Source: Herbinix luporum
GTDB taxonomy: Bacteria > Bacillota > Clostridia > Lachnospirales > Lachnospiraceae
Length of the DNA: 64,000 bases
NCBI RefSeq assembly: GCF_900070325.1
Contig: NZ_LN879430.1
Span: 298,501 to 362,500, forward strand
Reading direction: 5' to 3'
Part shown: in pieces, positions 28,655 through 38,252 of the stretch
Layout of the letters: every line of letters begins with the position of its first letter
How positions within the stretch are numbered: the stretch's first letter is position 1
Made by a program: the position numbers and the translations under genes
Notes under the pieces: generated by a model
Databases searched by the model: none
The model's input: the letters and a program-made list of their open reading frames with translations, nothing else
Told to the model about the DNA's origin: nothing

Positions 28655-29983
28655 TTACTTACTTATCCTTTCGTTTAATAAATCTGATATCTTACTTTCT
28701 TGGTATTTGTATTCTATCTCCGGGGTCAATTCACCGGAGTCATATTCCGAAGACTTTAAGTAATATACATAATCTCCTTCCACATCCATAGCCAGGTGAT
28801 AGGCACCGTCAAATAGCATAAAGGATTTGTCTTGAAGGTTTATATACAAGGTCTCCGGTGGATTGGTATCACAGTCAAAAAGAATTTTAAGATAACCATT
28901 GTCTATGCTGCCCCTACTAAAGTAAGCTGCGGGATTTAGTTCTTCCATATCAGAAGGTATATAAAATAATTCATGGCCGCTTCCGTCTGTTTTTACTGAA
29001 TATACATGTAAGGCTTCCTTACCGTCAGCATCAAATTCAACACCGTAATAGACATGGGTAGAAGTTACCCCAAGTAAGTATACTCCGGTGGGAAGGAGAA
29101 AATCCCATCTATAGCCTAGTGCCTCTAGATCTTCTCGGTTAATATTATAAATTATATCTAGCTTTTTATCTTTAACTTTATATATCTTAAACTTATGAGA
29201 ATCTCTAGCTATAAAGAATGCTTCATTATTATTAGATTTTAAATGAAAAACTTCTCTATCTTCAAGAAGCAGGGTTTTATTATTACCTTCAAAGTCCATA
29301 TAATAAAGTTGAACTGAAGGCTCATCTTTCTTTTCTGAACTAGGAAGGATATAATATATACCTTCGGCCATTACTGTGGCTTCCATATAAAAGTAGCCTT
29401 TTTTAAGGAGGGTTTTATATTCCCCGTCATTATTAATACGGATAAGGGAGTATGAGCTTTTGTCAAAAACAATTACATCATCCCCATAAAACCCTAATAA
29501 ATCGGCTTTTCTTTTATAAAGTTTTGTATCATTGCTTCCATCCAAGGAAACCTTATGGAGGCGATCATCACGATCATAGTAGATATAATCACCTTTTAAG
29601 CAAAAATTTCCCACATCACTATAAGGAAGCTCCACTGTTACAATCTCATTTTCCTCTTGTGTTGTTAGATTCTTTGAAACAATAGAGTAATTTTTGGAGC
29701 TACCTTTTTTATAAAAAAGCTGGTTATCCCTAACCAATACCAGTGATCCAAAGATAGGCTGATTAGGGTCAAGAGACTCAAAAGCATCTTCAGATGGATC
29801 TAAGTTACCCGATGGGACCAAATCATCAGATTCAGGCTCTTTAGTTACGTCCGGTTCTTCTTTGCCGGTGGGTCTGCCCTTTTTATCACATGATACTGCC
29901 ACTACAGTTGTAATTACAAATATACTTATCAGTATTATTAATTTTAGGTAGTTACTAGCTTTACAACTTTTATTTCCTAACAT
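28655..29983 (-). CDS. Lipoprotein with DUF5050-like beta-propeller
   Basis: A 442-residue lipoprotein. The hydrophobic segment at ~13-32 ends in a lipobox-like VAVSC, followed by an acidic Pro/Glu/Asp linker (~35-70). The body repeats short strands such as YIYYDRDD, GIYYILPS and YVYYLKSS, typical of DUF5050-type propellers. It resembles the lipoproteins at 22127 and 23936 in architecture but not closely in sequence. It sits between the TPM-domain gene and the SPFH gene in the PspA module. An envelope-sensing role is plausible but unproven. Confidence 0.75.
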   Translation of the reverse strand: MLGNKSCKASNYLKLIILISIFVITTVVAVSCDKKGRPTGKEEPDVTKEPESDDLVPSGNLDPSEDAFESLDPNQPIFGSLVLVRDNQLFYKKGSSKNYSIVSKNLTTQEENEIVTVELPYSDVGNFCLKGDYIYYDRDDRLHKVSLDGSNDTKLYKRKADLLGFYGDDVIVFDKSSYSLIRINNDGEYKTLLKKGYFYMEATVMAEGIYYILPSSEKKDEPSVQLYYMDFEGNNKTLLLEDREVFHLKSNNNEAFFIARDSHKFKIYKVKDKKLDIIYNINREDLEALGYRWDFLLPTGVYLLGVTSTHVYYGVEFDADGKEALHVYSVKTDGSGHELFYIPSDMEELNPAAYFSRGSIDNGYLKILFDCDTNPPETLYINLQDKSFMLFDGAYHLAMDVEGDYVYYLKSSEYDSGELTPEIEYKYQESKISDLLNERISK

Positions 29984-30014
29984 TAGCTACCTCCGTAAAT
30001 CTACTTACTAGAAT

Positions 30015-30917
30015 TTATAATTTTCTACCTCCGGAACTATGAGAACGTCCGCCACTTGATCTACCTCCTCTAAAGCCACCTGAATTATAGCCACCACGGC
30101 TGCTGCTTCCTCCCGAACCGGAACTTTGGGAGGGTATTCTGCTTTTGGATACAGTAGTTCTAACATAATGGTCTTTTTTTCCTATAAGACTTTGGCGACT
30201 TCTATCTAGATAATCTCTTGCTCCTGCTGTCATTTTACCACCGGAATTATAGGCCATTATGCCGACTACTATTCCTCCGATTCCAAAAGAGGCAAATAAC
30301 TGAAACCAAATATTAAGAAGGATATTATCATTTGATTCTTCACCATAATATCTGTCATAATCATAATCATCATAACTATATTCATTATTAGGGTCAAATC
30401 CTTGAGGAGGATTATCATAGATGTAGTTATGATCATAATTTAATTCAGAATCATCATCCATATAAGCCGCCGATTTAACAATATAGGTTTCAAAGGCAGT
30501 AAAATAATTACCGTTTCTCAAATCATCTACCATTCTATCTAGTATTTTATCTATTCTCTTGGAATGAATATAAGTTTCTGCAAGTCCATATCCCTCCATA
30601 AATATTTCACCCCGGTAGACATCATATAAAAAATATACCCGATCAGCTTCAGGAAGTCTATCTTCAAAATCCTCAATGTATTTTTCCGGATAAGTGGATT
30701 TTTTATCATTATGGGTTAGGATAAATATTTCAATGCCTGATACTTCTTCATATAGCTTAATGGTGCTTTCTAGTTCATCTATTTCTTCACCAGTCAGTAA
30801 TCCTGCTTCATCATAAATACGTTTGGAAGTGGCATAAGCGGTTCTTGTTCCGAATATTATATGAACCAGACTTAAAGATAAAATTAAGCAAAGTAAAAAC
30901 CTGTTCCTATAAATCAT
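30015..30917 (-). CDS. TPM-domain membrane protein (YdjH/YgcG-like)
   Basis: A 300-residue exported membrane protein. The signal sequence (~1-29) is followed by a TPM (TLP18.3/Psb32/MOLO-1) domain at ~35-150, starting YDEAGLLTGEEIDELE. An acidic Tyr/Asp-rich linker, one transmembrane helix (~205-225) and a Gly/Ser/Arg-rich tail (GGFRGGRSSGG) follow. The start at 30917 has GGGAGGTGG upstream and overlaps the preceding gene by 4 bases (ATGA), so the two are translationally coupled. It matches YdjH in the Bacillus ydjFGHI set. Confidence 0.85.
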   Translation of the reverse strand: MIYRNRFLLCLILSLSLVHIIFGTRTAYATSKRIYDEAGLLTGEEIDELESTIKLYEEVSGIEIFILTHNDKKSTYPEKYIEDFEDRLPEADRVYFLYDVYRGEIFMEGYGLAETYIHSKRIDKILDRMVDDLRNGNYFTAFETYIVKSAAYMDDDSELNYDHNYIYDNPPQGFDPNNEYSYDDYDYDRYYGEESNDNILLNIWFQLFASFGIGGIVVGIMAYNSGGKMTAGARDYLDRSRQSLIGKKDHYVRTTVSKSRIPSQSSGSGGSSSRGGYNSGGFRGGRSSGGRSHSSGGRKL

Positions 30918-32056
30918 AACAATCCACCTCCCAGTAATAATGTCAGCAGGCGAAATATTAGAAAGGATCCCCCAGACACCCCAAGAAACCAAGCTATCAC
31001 TTTGGCAGTACTAATAGGGGGTCTTCCTACAATTTTACCGGTTTGACCGTTCATAATAAAGTTATGCTCTGCCTGCCTGTAATCGTAGCAAACCATCCAT
31101 ACAGGAAGTAGGGCATAGTCAGATTTCTGTTTACGGATATGTATATCTTTCCTGGTAAAATATACGGTAGAGTATCCGCTTATGGTAGAACGCAGATATG
31201 TTTCCACATAAGAATGGATACGATTTTTCACCCTAGGAAGCAGTTCATCATCATCAAAGTCGTATTTTTCAGCTATATATCCTGCCAAGTAGGGCATTTT
31301 AAAATTCTTAAGATCATTGTAGGAGTAAGGTTCAATCCTATCCATTAAGGTATCGTCCATCTTTTTTGAAGCATCACAGGGGACTTTTAAATAATTCAAA
31401 TCCACCTTACGATACACATTATAGTACTTGGTTTCCGTATATTTCCACTCACCTCTGGTATAAGTACGGACCTTGGTACAGATAGCCTCTGCCTCGCCTT
31501 TTCCGTTAAGATCATATAACCAAAAGGGTACATAAAGTCCTGTAATATCCTTAATTCTATCGGCCACTTTAAAATCTTTTGGATTTAGAAGTCCTTTCTT
31601 ACACCATTTTTTAAATGCAGCAATGGCCTGATCTTTACTGATGGTAAAAGGAATAACATACTCCGGGGCATAGATTCCTGATAAGCGATCGCTGATTACT
31701 ATACCGGCACCACAGAAGCTGCACTTGGTAGCAGTAGTCTGAGCCTCAGTCATAAGCACGGCACCGCAGTTTTTACAGTGGTATTCATTTACTTCATTTT
31801 CGGAAAATGTAGAGTGATGAGTCTGGTCGTCATCATATAAGGGATCAGCATAATCATTATCAAAGCCGGTTTCATAAGCTTTTTTATCTTCATAGTCCAT
31901 ATCATAAGTGACTTTAACTCCCTTAGGATGCTGCTTGTTAACCGGCATATTTTCTATGTTTTCTTCCCGTCCGCAACTATCACATTTTAGCATTCCAGAG
32001 GCTGTATCAAATTCCATATCTGCCCCACAATTTGGGCACTTAAAATGAGTTACCAT
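30914..32056 (-). CDS. Zinc-ribbon membrane protein (YdjG-like)
   Basis: A 380-residue protein with two zinc ribbons: C7/C10/C25/C28 (TFIIB-like) and C94/C97/C112/C115. The large central domain (~130-330) contains GLYVPFWLYD and LLPVWMVCYDY, seen in the YdjG family. A C-terminal membrane segment lies at ~352-378. It is encoded next after pspA. Known YdjG proteins help recruit the PspA homologue to the membrane in Bacillus; the same role here is inference from order and domains. Confidence 0.82.
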   Translation of the reverse strand: MVTHFKCPNCGADMEFDTASGMLKCDSCGREENIENMPVNKQHPKGVKVTYDMDYEDKKAYETGFDNDYADPLYDDDQTHHSTFSENEVNEYHCKNCGAVLMTEAQTTATKCSFCGAGIVISDRLSGIYAPEYVIPFTISKDQAIAAFKKWCKKGLLNPKDFKVADRIKDITGLYVPFWLYDLNGKGEAEAICTKVRTYTRGEWKYTETKYYNVYRKVDLNYLKVPCDASKKMDDTLMDRIEPYSYNDLKNFKMPYLAGYIAEKYDFDDDELLPRVKNRIHSYVETYLRSTISGYSTVYFTRKDIHIRKQKSDYALLPVWMVCYDYRQAEHNFIMNGQTGKIVGRPPISTAKVIAWFLGVSGGSFLIFRLLTLLLGGGLL

Positions 32057-32077
32057 TTATTTCTACCCCCTTAATAT

Positions 32078-32126
32078 AAAATGTCCCCTAATAGTAAAGA
32101 TAAGTTTCTTATTAGGCGGACATTTT
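32078..32126 (-). terminator. Partial terminator between pspA and the ydjG-like gene
   Basis: On the minus strand AAAATGTCCGCCTAATA pairs with TATTAGGGGACATTTT around a ~16-base loop, ending in a short T-run. It lies inside the operon and could lower expression of the downstream genes relative to pspA. Confidence 0.6.
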
Positions 32127-32133
32127 AATCGGA

Positions 32134-32808
32134 TTATTTATTTAAACTAGCTTTTAATGCTGCCAGTTCATCATCCACTGATACGTCGGATGTGTATTTT
32201 TTGGCCAAATCATCAATAGACTGTTTTGCAGATGAGCGGTTAAGCTCAGCCATGGCATTGGCCTTATCAAGAGCCTTATCAGCCATATCCTCGTATTTTT
32301 GGAAGCTTGCTATGGAATTATTGGCACTGGCAACGGAGGCTCCCATTTTATTTATCCGTTCTTGAGTTTTTGCAACTGCAAGCTTGCCTTTAATCATATC
32401 TTTTCTGGCTTCTAACTCACCGATATCCGCCACCAGCTTATCGTGCATTTGTCTCATATGGGTAGCGTTGGTACTGGCCAGATCATATGCTTCTTGAAGT
32501 CCTTTTTGTCTTTCTGTCAGAGAAGCTTTCTGTTCCAGGAATTTGCGAGCATCATCTTCATTATTAGCTTCTAAGGCTTTGATTGCAAACTGCTGCATTC
32601 TTTCAATTTCTCCGTTACATTCATCTAAGGCTCTCTTGGCTCTTTGTTCCTCTGCCATAATAGCAGCTGTCTCAGATTTTACTTTACCAAGGTCGGAGTT
32701 TAAATTCCTTAGACATTGATCAATCATTTTCTCAGGATTTTCGGCCTTATCAAGAAGTGCATTAATATTGCTTGACATTATGTCCTTAAATCTTGTTAAA
32801 ATACCCAT
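32134..32808 (-). CDS. pspA: PspA/IM30 family phage shock protein
   Basis: A 224-residue ESCRT-III-like coiled-coil protein that opens MGILTRFKDIMSSNINALLD, the amphipathic helix that binds stressed membrane. Long heptad-rich helices follow throughout (~30-200). The ATG at 32808 is preferred over the one two codons upstream, because the GGGAGA site is too close to the first. It is the first gene of a five-gene minus-strand operon. No PspF/PspC regulators are nearby, so control is probably of the Bacillus type. Confidence 0.92.
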   Translation of the reverse strand: MGILTRFKDIMSSNINALLDKAENPEKMIDQCLRNLNSDLGKVKSETAAIMAEEQRAKRALDECNGEIERMQQFAIKALEANNEDDARKFLEQKASLTERQKGLQEAYDLASTNATHMRQMHDKLVADIGELEARKDMIKGKLAVAKTQERINKMGASVASANNSIASFQKYEDMADKALDKANAMAELNRSSAKQSIDDLAKKYTSDVSVDDELAALKASLNK

Positions 32809-32877
32809 GCTCATCTCTCCCTTGTTAATTTATTTTTAAAGCACTTATAACAAAAAATTCTAAGTGATTACATTTTA

Positions 32878-32906
32878 AGTTTATTATGAATGGACTGCAT
32901 CGTCAA
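32878..32906 (-). promoter_or_regulatory. Possible promoter of the pspA operon
   Basis: On the minus strand TTGACG, 17 bases, TAAACT, about 70 bases upstream of pspA. The -10 match is weak, and an ECF-sigma promoter of different shape cannot be excluded. Confidence 0.35.
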
Positions 32907-33101
32907 GTTAAATTATAGTTAGAATTTTTAGAAAATATTTAGCCTATGCTTAAATTTACATTTTATTCTTTAATATAAGATTGTACTAATTTTCCAATTA
33001 TGTCCTGTTTAATATATTTACTTTGATATATAATATAGAAATAATAGAAATAAAAGACATTATAAATGATAAAAAAAGTTATAAATTTATAAAAAAAATG
33101 C

Positions 33102-33130
33102 TTGCAATTGGCTTGGGCCTAGTGTATAAT
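33102..33130 (+). promoter_or_regulatory. Promoter of the S10 ribosomal operon
   Basis: TTGCAA (33102-33107), 17-base spacer, TATAAT (33125-33130). It drives a ~295-base leader before rpsJ. Confidence 0.8.
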
Positions 33131-33137
33131 GTCACTG

Positions 33138-33420
33138 TTGTGACGTTGATAGCGTTGAAACGTGAGGTTGCTACTGGATTTCAGTAGGTTTTTACGTGGA
33201 GCGAAGGTCAAGTTATGAAACTGGCGACAAGTCACTGTACAAATAAATCTTCTGCAATAGCAGATAAAACGTGTTAAGATCTCGTTGACAAGAGTGGTCC
33301 GGCCTAGCCCCTGTTAGGTTCACCTTTAGGAAGCCGGATTTTTAGTATGGACAATGAAGATACGCACGGATGAGTGTACAGTCACCACTTGTCGTACTGA
33401 ATTTAAGTGCGAAAAGGAGG
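33138..33420 (+). promoter_or_regulatory. Long structured leader of the S10 operon
   Basis: About 280 bases of untranslated leader with several complementary blocks (for example ACGTGAGG...TTTTTACGTGGAG). A terminator-like hairpin lies at 33298-33344: TCCGGC pairs with GCCGGA, followed by TTTTTA. Two abutting 8-codon ORFs follow at 33347-33373 and 33374-33400. The layout suggests attenuation or ribosomal-protein feedback on rpsJ. The ligand is unknown; in Gammaproteobacteria L4 does this with a different RNA. Confidence 0.6.
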
Positions 33421-33431
33421 CGGCTTTTTTT

Positions 33432-33749
33432 ATGGCAAGTCAAATAATGAGAATCACATTAAAGGCATATGATCATCAACTGATTGATCAATCTGCAGGG
33501 AAGATTATTGATACTGTAAAGAAGACAGGATCAAAAGTAAGCGGACCGGTTCCCTTGCCCACAAAAAAGGAAGTTATCACAATTCTTAGGGCGGTACACA
33601 AATACAAAGATTCCAGAGAGCAGTTTGAGCAAAGAACTCATAAGAGACTGATTGATATCATTACACCTACTCAAAAGACAGTTGATGCATTATCCAGATT
33701 GGAAATGCCTGCCGGTGTGTATATCGACATCAAAATGAAGACGAAATAA
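33432..33749 (+). CDS. rpsJ: 30S ribosomal protein S10
   Basis: A 105-residue protein of the 30S head, also the NusB partner in antitermination. Signatures are [19 protein letters not shown] and the loop [18 protein letters not shown]. The start at 33432 is chosen because AAAGGAGG lies 12-18 bases upstream across a T-run and matches the usual S10 N-terminus; the longer upstream reading would include the leader. First gene of the S10 cluster. Confidence 0.96.
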   Translation: MASQIMRITLKAYDHQLIDQSAGKIIDTVKKTGSKVSGPVPLPTKKEVITILRAVHKYKDSREQFEQRTHKRLIDIITPTQKTVDALSRLEMPAGVYIDIKMKTK

Positions 33750-33896
33750 TAATTGTTGCGTCAAGGAATGTCCATAATAAAGTAAGAAAAAATAAATATG
33801 AAGAAATCCTTAGGGTTTATTATATGTATATATATGGACCATCTAGGATGATTGCACATATGTGTAATCCGCTGTAGATTAAATAGGAGGTAAGAG

Positions 33897-34529
33897 ATGA
33901 AGAAAGCTATTTTAACCACTAAAGTCGGAATGACTCAAGTTTTCGGTGAAAACGGCGTGCTGATTCCGGTAACGGTTCTGCAAGCAGGTCCCGTCTACGT
34001 TACTCAAGTAAAAACAGTAGAAAACGACGGCTACAATGCAGTTCAGGTTGCTTATGGCGATATCAGAGACAATCTGGTAAACAAGCCTAGAAAGGGACAC
34101 TTTGCAAAAGCCGGTGTAGAAAATAAAAGATTTTTAAAAGAGTTCAAGTTTGAAAATGCAGCAGACTACCAGGTTGGTCAAGAAATCAAAGCTGATATCT
34201 TTGCAGCAGGTGACAGGGTAGATGCTACTGCAAAATCAAAGGGTAAAGGTTTCCAGGGAGCCATCAAAAGACATGGCTTAGGCAGAGGACCTATGGCCCA
34301 CGGTTCAAAGTATCATAGACATGCAGGTTCTAACAGTGCTGCAACCAGCCCAGGTCGTGTATTTAAAGGCAAGAAGATGCCTGGCCACATGGGTAGCGTT
34401 AAGGTAACTGTGCAGAATCTTGAAGTTGTTAGAGTTGATGCAGAGAAGAACCTTATTCTTGTAAAAGGTGCAGTTCCCGGACCGAAGAAATCCTTAGTTA
34501 TCCTTAAAGAAACTGTGAAGGCAAACTAG
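33897..34529 (+). CDS. rplC: 50S ribosomal protein L3
   Basis: A 210-residue early-assembly protein of the large subunit, reaching toward the peptidyl transferase centre. It opens [18 protein letters not shown] and has the conserved loop [20 protein letters not shown]. It follows rpsJ after a 147-base gap with its own AGGAGG. Confidence 0.97.
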   Translation: MKKAILTTKVGMTQVFGENGVLIPVTVLQAGPVYVTQVKTVENDGYNAVQVAYGDIRDNLVNKPRKGHFAKAGVENKRFLKEFKFENAADYQVGQEIKADIFAAGDRVDATAKSKGKGFQGAIKRHGLGRGPMAHGSKYHRHAGSNSAATSPGRVFKGKKMPGHMGSVKVTVQNLEVVRVDAEKNLILVKGAVPGPKKSLVILKETVKAN

Positions 34530-34553
34530 AGCTAAGAAAGGAGGAACGTAAAG

Positions 34554-35174
34554 ATGGCAAATGTAAAAGTTTATAATATCGAAGGCAAGGAAGTTGGGAC
34601 ATTAGAGCTTAACGATAAAGTCTTCGGAGTAGAAATAAATGAACATTTAGTTCATATGGCGGTTGTAAGTCAGCTGGCCAACAAACGTCAAGGAACACAA
34701 AGCGCTAAGACCCGTGCCGAAGTAAGAGGCGGCGGTAGAAAGCCTTGGAGACAGAAAGGAACCGGTCATGCAAGACAAGGTTCAATCAGAGCTCCTCAAT
34801 GGAAAGGTGGCGGAGTTGTATTTGCTCCAAAGCCAAGAGATTATTCAATTAAGATGAATAGAAAAGAAAAAGCCCTGGCTATCAAATCAGCATTAACTTC
34901 AAGAGTGAATGCAGACAAATTCTTAGTATTAGATCAGTTTGGCTTTGATGAGATTAAGACAAAGAAGATGAAAGAGGTGCTTAACAACCTTAAGGTTAAC
35001 AAAGCCCTGATTGTTCTTGATAAGAAGGATGCAAATGTAGAACTTTCTGCAAGAAACCTTCCTAATGTAAGAACGGTTTTATCTAATTCCATTAGTGTTT
35101 ATGATATCCTTAAGTATGATAACCTAGTTATAACTAAGGATGCTGTGGCACAGATTGAGGAGGTGTACGCATAA
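34554..35174 (+). CDS. rplD: 50S ribosomal protein L4
   Basis: A 206-residue protein lining the peptide exit tunnel. The extended loop RGGGRKPWRQKGTGHARQG and GGGVVFAPKPRDYS are diagnostic. It overlaps rplW by one base (TAATG), implying coupling. In Gammaproteobacteria L4 represses the S10 operon; whether it acts on the leader at 33138 is open. Confidence 0.97.
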   Translation: MANVKVYNIEGKEVGTLELNDKVFGVEINEHLVHMAVVSQLANKRQGTQSAKTRAEVRGGGRKPWRQKGTGHARQGSIRAPQWKGGGVVFAPKPRDYSIKMNRKEKALAIKSALTSRVNADKFLVLDQFGFDEIKTKKMKEVLNNLKVNKALIVLDKKDANVELSARNLPNVRTVLSNSISVYDILKYDNLVITKDAVAQIEEVYA

Positions 35175-35473
35175 TGGCAGATTTAAAATACTATGATGTA
35201 ATCCTTAAGCCTATCGTTACAGAGAAGAGTATGAACTCTATGAGCGAAAAGAAGTACACATTTGCAGTACATCCGGAAGCTACTAAAAACCAAATAAAAG
35301 AAGCTGTTGAAAAAATGTTTGCCGGCACTAAGGTGGCTAAGGTAAACACAATGAATCTTGAAGGTAAGACTCGTAGAAGAGGTTACCAAGTGGGTAAAAC
35401 CGCAAAAACCAAGAAGGCAATTGTTCAGTTAACAGAAGACAGCGCAGATATTGAGATTTTCTCCGGACTATAA
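35174..35473 (+). CDS. rplW: 50S ribosomal protein L23
   Basis: A 99-residue protein at the tunnel exit and docking site for trigger factor and SRP. It shows DVILKPIVTEKSM at the start and KTRRRGYQVGKTAKTKKAIV in the loop. Standard length and S10-cluster position. Confidence 0.96.
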   Translation: MADLKYYDVILKPIVTEKSMNSMSEKKYTFAVHPEATKNQIKEAVEKMFAGTKVAKVNTMNLEGKTRRRGYQVGKTAKTKKAIVQLTEDSADIEIFSGL

Positions 35474-35554
35474 GATCTGACTTATATATATAAATAAGGA
35501 TATGATACAAACAACGATGTATAACAGGTACATCATTTGAAAGGAGTGCAAATT

Positions 35555-36397
35555 ATGGGAATTAAAACATTTACCCCATATACACCTTCTAGAAGACACA
35601 TGACCGGTTCTGATTTCTCTGAGATTACAGCTACTAAGCCTGAGAAGTCCCTGGTGGTTTCTTTAAATAAAAAGGCTGGCCGTAATAATCAAGGTAAAAT
35701 CACTGTAAGACACCGTGGCGGTGGAGCTAGAAGAAAATATAGAATTATAGATTTTAAAAGAAGAAAAGACGGTATCCCTGCAAAGGTTGCTACCATAGAG
35801 TATGATCCTAACAGAACAGCTAATATAGCATTGCTTCATTATGCTGATGGTGAGAAGGCATATATCCTTGCACCTTACGGACTTAAAGTTGGAACAACCC
35901 TAATGAGTGGTGAAAATGCAGAGATTAAAGTAGGTAACTGCTTACCTCTAGCTAATATTCCGGTTGGTACCGAAGTTCATAATATAGAATTACATCCCGG
36001 TAAGGGCGGACAGTTAGTTCGTTCAGCAGGAAACTCAGCACAGCTTATGGCTAAGGAAGGCAAATATGCAACCCTTCGTCTTCCCAGCGGTGAGATGAGA
36101 ATGGTTTTAGCAAACTGCAGAGCAACAATTGGCCAGGTAGGTAACATTGACCATGAACTTATTACAGTTGGTAAGGCCGGTCGTAAGCGTCATATGGGCC
36201 GCAGACCTGTAGTTCGTGGTTCAGCTATGAACCCTAATGACCATCCTCACGGCGGTGGTGAAGGTAGAACAGGTATCGGTCGTCCCGGTCCTTCAACACC
36301 TTGGGGCAAGCCTGCTTTGGGTCTTAAGACCAGAAAGACTAATAAGAAGTCTAATAAGCTGATTGTAAGAAGAAGAGACGGAAGAACTTATAAATAA
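35555..36397 (+). CDS. rplB: 50S ribosomal protein L2
   Basis: A 280-residue core protein near the peptidyl transferase centre and inter-subunit bridge B7b. It includes [16 protein letters not shown] and the C-terminal [20 protein letters not shown] with the conserved His. The ATG at 35555 follows AAAGGAGTG; upstream in-frame codons are rejected because they overlap that site. Confidence 0.97.
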   Translation: MGIKTFTPYTPSRRHMTGSDFSEITATKPEKSLVVSLNKKAGRNNQGKITVRHRGGGARRKYRIIDFKRRKDGIPAKVATIEYDPNRTANIALLHYADGEKAYILAPYGLKVGTTLMSGENAEIKVGNCLPLANIPVGTEVHNIELHPGKGGQLVRSAGNSAQLMAKEGKYATLRLPSGEMRMVLANCRATIGQVGNIDHELITVGKAGRKRHMGRRPVVRGSAMNPNDHPHGGGEGRTGIGRPGPSTPWGKPALGLKTRKTNKKSNKLIVRRRDGRTYK

Positions 36398-36447
36398 GTA
36401 AGTAAAGTTATTTACTGAAGTGATTAATTCTAAGGAGGTTAGAATAC

Positions 36448-36729
36448 ATGGCTCGTTCACTTAAAAAAGGACCATTTGCTGACGATCATTTACTGAAAAA
36501 GGTAGAAGAGCTCAATAAATCCGGTGACAAGACTGTTATAAAGACTTGGTCACGCCGTTCTACCATTTTCCCACAGATGGTTGGTCATACAATTGCGGTT
36601 CATGATGGAAGAAGACATGTTCCTGTATATATAACTGAAGATATGGTTGGACATAAACTGGGTGAGTTTGTTGCTACCAGAACCTATAGAGGACATGGTA
36701 AAGACGAGAAGAAAGCCGGTAGAAAATAA
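36448..36729 (+). CDS. rpsS: 30S ribosomal protein S19
   Basis: A 93-residue 30S head protein. [38 protein letters not shown] and [14 protein letters not shown] are characteristic. AAGGAGG upstream, between rplB and rplV as usual. Confidence 0.97.
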   Translation: MARSLKKGPFADDHLLKKVEELNKSGDKTVIKTWSRRSTIFPQMVGHTIAVHDGRRHVPVYITEDMVGHKLGEFVATRTYRGHGKDEKKAGRK

Positions 36730-36760
36730 TTTATAGGGTTTAATGGAAGGAGGTTCATCC

Positions 36761-37144
36761 ATGGCAAAAGGACATAGATCCCAAATTAAAAGAGAAAGAA
36801 ACGAAGTAAAAGACAACAGAGCAAAAGCTAAATTATCCTATGCCAGAGTGTCTGTTCAAAAAGCTTGTTTTGTATTAGATGCTATTCGTGGTAAAGATGT
36901 AAAAACAGCACTTGGTATTTTAGCATATAGTCCAAGATACGCTTCCACTTTAATTGAGAAGCTGTTAAAGTCAGCAATTGCAAATGCTGAGGTTAAAAAT
37001 ATGGATCCAGACAAATTATATATAGAAGAGTGTTATGCTAACCAGGGTCCAATTATGAAGAGAATTCAACCAAGAGCACGTGGCACCGCTTATCGTATCG
37101 AAAAGAGAATGTGCCATATCACAATTGTGCTTAATGAAAGATAA
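36761..37144 (+). CDS. rplV: 50S ribosomal protein L22
   Basis: A 127-residue protein whose long loop lines the exit tunnel near the macrolide site. [20 protein letters not shown] and [19 protein letters not shown] are recognisable. The start at 36761 follows AAGGAGG by 8 bases; the in-frame ATG at 36743 lies before that site and is not favoured. Confidence 0.96.
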   Translation: MAKGHRSQIKRERNEVKDNRAKAKLSYARVSVQKACFVLDAIRGKDVKTALGILAYSPRYASTLIEKLLKSAIANAEVKNMDPDKLYIEECYANQGPIMKRIQPRARGTAYRIEKRMCHITIVLNER

Positions 37145-37155
37145 GGAGGGCAATA

Positions 37156-37815
37156 ATGGGACAAAAGGTTAATCCTCACGGCTTAAGAGTCGGTATAATT
37201 AATGATTGGGATTCTAGATGGTATGCTGAAGCTGATTTTGCCGATAATCTGGTAGAAGATTATAAAATCAGAACATATCTCAAGAAGAAATTATACAACG
37301 CAGGTGTGTCCAAGATTGAAATAGAAAGAGCATCTGATCGTTTAAAGTTAATTATTTATACCGCAATGCCGGGTAAGGTTATCGGTAGAGGCGGAAGCGA
37401 GATAGATAAGCTAAAAGTAGAAATCCAGAAGTTTACGGACAAGAGATTAAATATAGAAATAAAGGAAGTTAAAAGACCGGATTTAAATGCTCAGCTTGTA
37501 GCAGAAAACATTGCATCCCAGCTTGAGAATCGTATTTCCTTTAGAAGAGCTATGAAGTCCACAATGGCAAGAACCATGAAGGCAGGAGCTAAGGGTATCA
37601 AGGCTTCAGTTGGTGGACGTTTAGGTGGTGCAGATATTGCCCGTACAGAATTTTACAGTGAAGGAACCATTCCTCTACAGACACTCCGTGCGGATATAGA
37701 TTATGGTTTTGCAGAAGCTGATACTACATTCGGTAAGCTTGGTGTCAAGGTTTGGATTTATCATGGTGAAGTGCTTCCCAAAAAAGGAGCAAAAAAGGAA
37801 GGGAGCGATAAATAA
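37156..37815 (+). CDS. rpsC: 30S ribosomal protein S3
   Basis: A 219-residue protein at the mRNA entry channel. It opens [18 protein letters not shown]. The KH domain holds [17 protein letters not shown], and the C-terminal domain has [18 protein letters not shown]. Its stop overlaps the rplP start by one base. Confidence 0.97.
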   Translation: MGQKVNPHGLRVGIINDWDSRWYAEADFADNLVEDYKIRTYLKKKLYNAGVSKIEIERASDRLKLIIYTAMPGKVIGRGGSEIDKLKVEIQKFTDKRLNIEIKEVKRPDLNAQLVAENIASQLENRISFRRAMKSTMARTMKAGAKGIKASVGGRLGGADIARTEFYSEGTIPLQTLRADIDYGFAEADTTFGKLGVKVWIYHGEVLPKKGAKKEGSDK

Positions 37816-38252
37816 TGTTAATGCCAAAAAGAGTTAAACATCGTAAGCAGTTCCGTGGCAGAATGACCGGAAAGGCTACCAGGGGTAATACCCTTGCTCA
37901 TGGTGATTATGGTATTGTTGCCTTAGAGCCCGCTTGGATTAGATCAAACCAAATCGAGGCGGCCCGTGTTGCTATGACTCGTTTTACAAAGCGTGGCGGT
38001 AAGGTATGGATTAAAATATTCCCGGATAAACCGGTAACATCTAAACCTGCTGAAACTCGTATGGGTTCCGGTAAGGGATCATTAGAATATTGGGTAGCAG
38101 TTGTTAAACCGGGACGCGTTATGTTTGAAATTGCCGGAATTCCTGAAGAAACTGCTAGGGAGGCGTTACGTCTTGCTATGCATAAATTACCGGTAAAATG
38201 TAAAATAGTATCGCGTGCAGACTTAGAAGGCGGTGAAGACAATGAAAACTAA
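37815..38252 (+). CDS. rplP: 50S ribosomal protein L16
   Basis: A 145-residue protein contacting the A-site tRNA elbow. It opens [15 protein letters not shown] and contains [20 protein letters not shown]. The first ATG (overlapping the rpsC stop) is used, as in most Clostridia. It overlaps rpmC by 11 bases. Confidence 0.96.
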   Translation: MLMPKRVKHRKQFRGRMTGKATRGNTLAHGDYGIVALEPAWIRSNQIEAARVAMTRFTKRGGKVWIKIFPDKPVTSKPAETRMGSGKGSLEYWVAVVKPGRVMFEIAGIPEETAREALRLAMHKLPVKCKIVSRADLEGGEDNEN

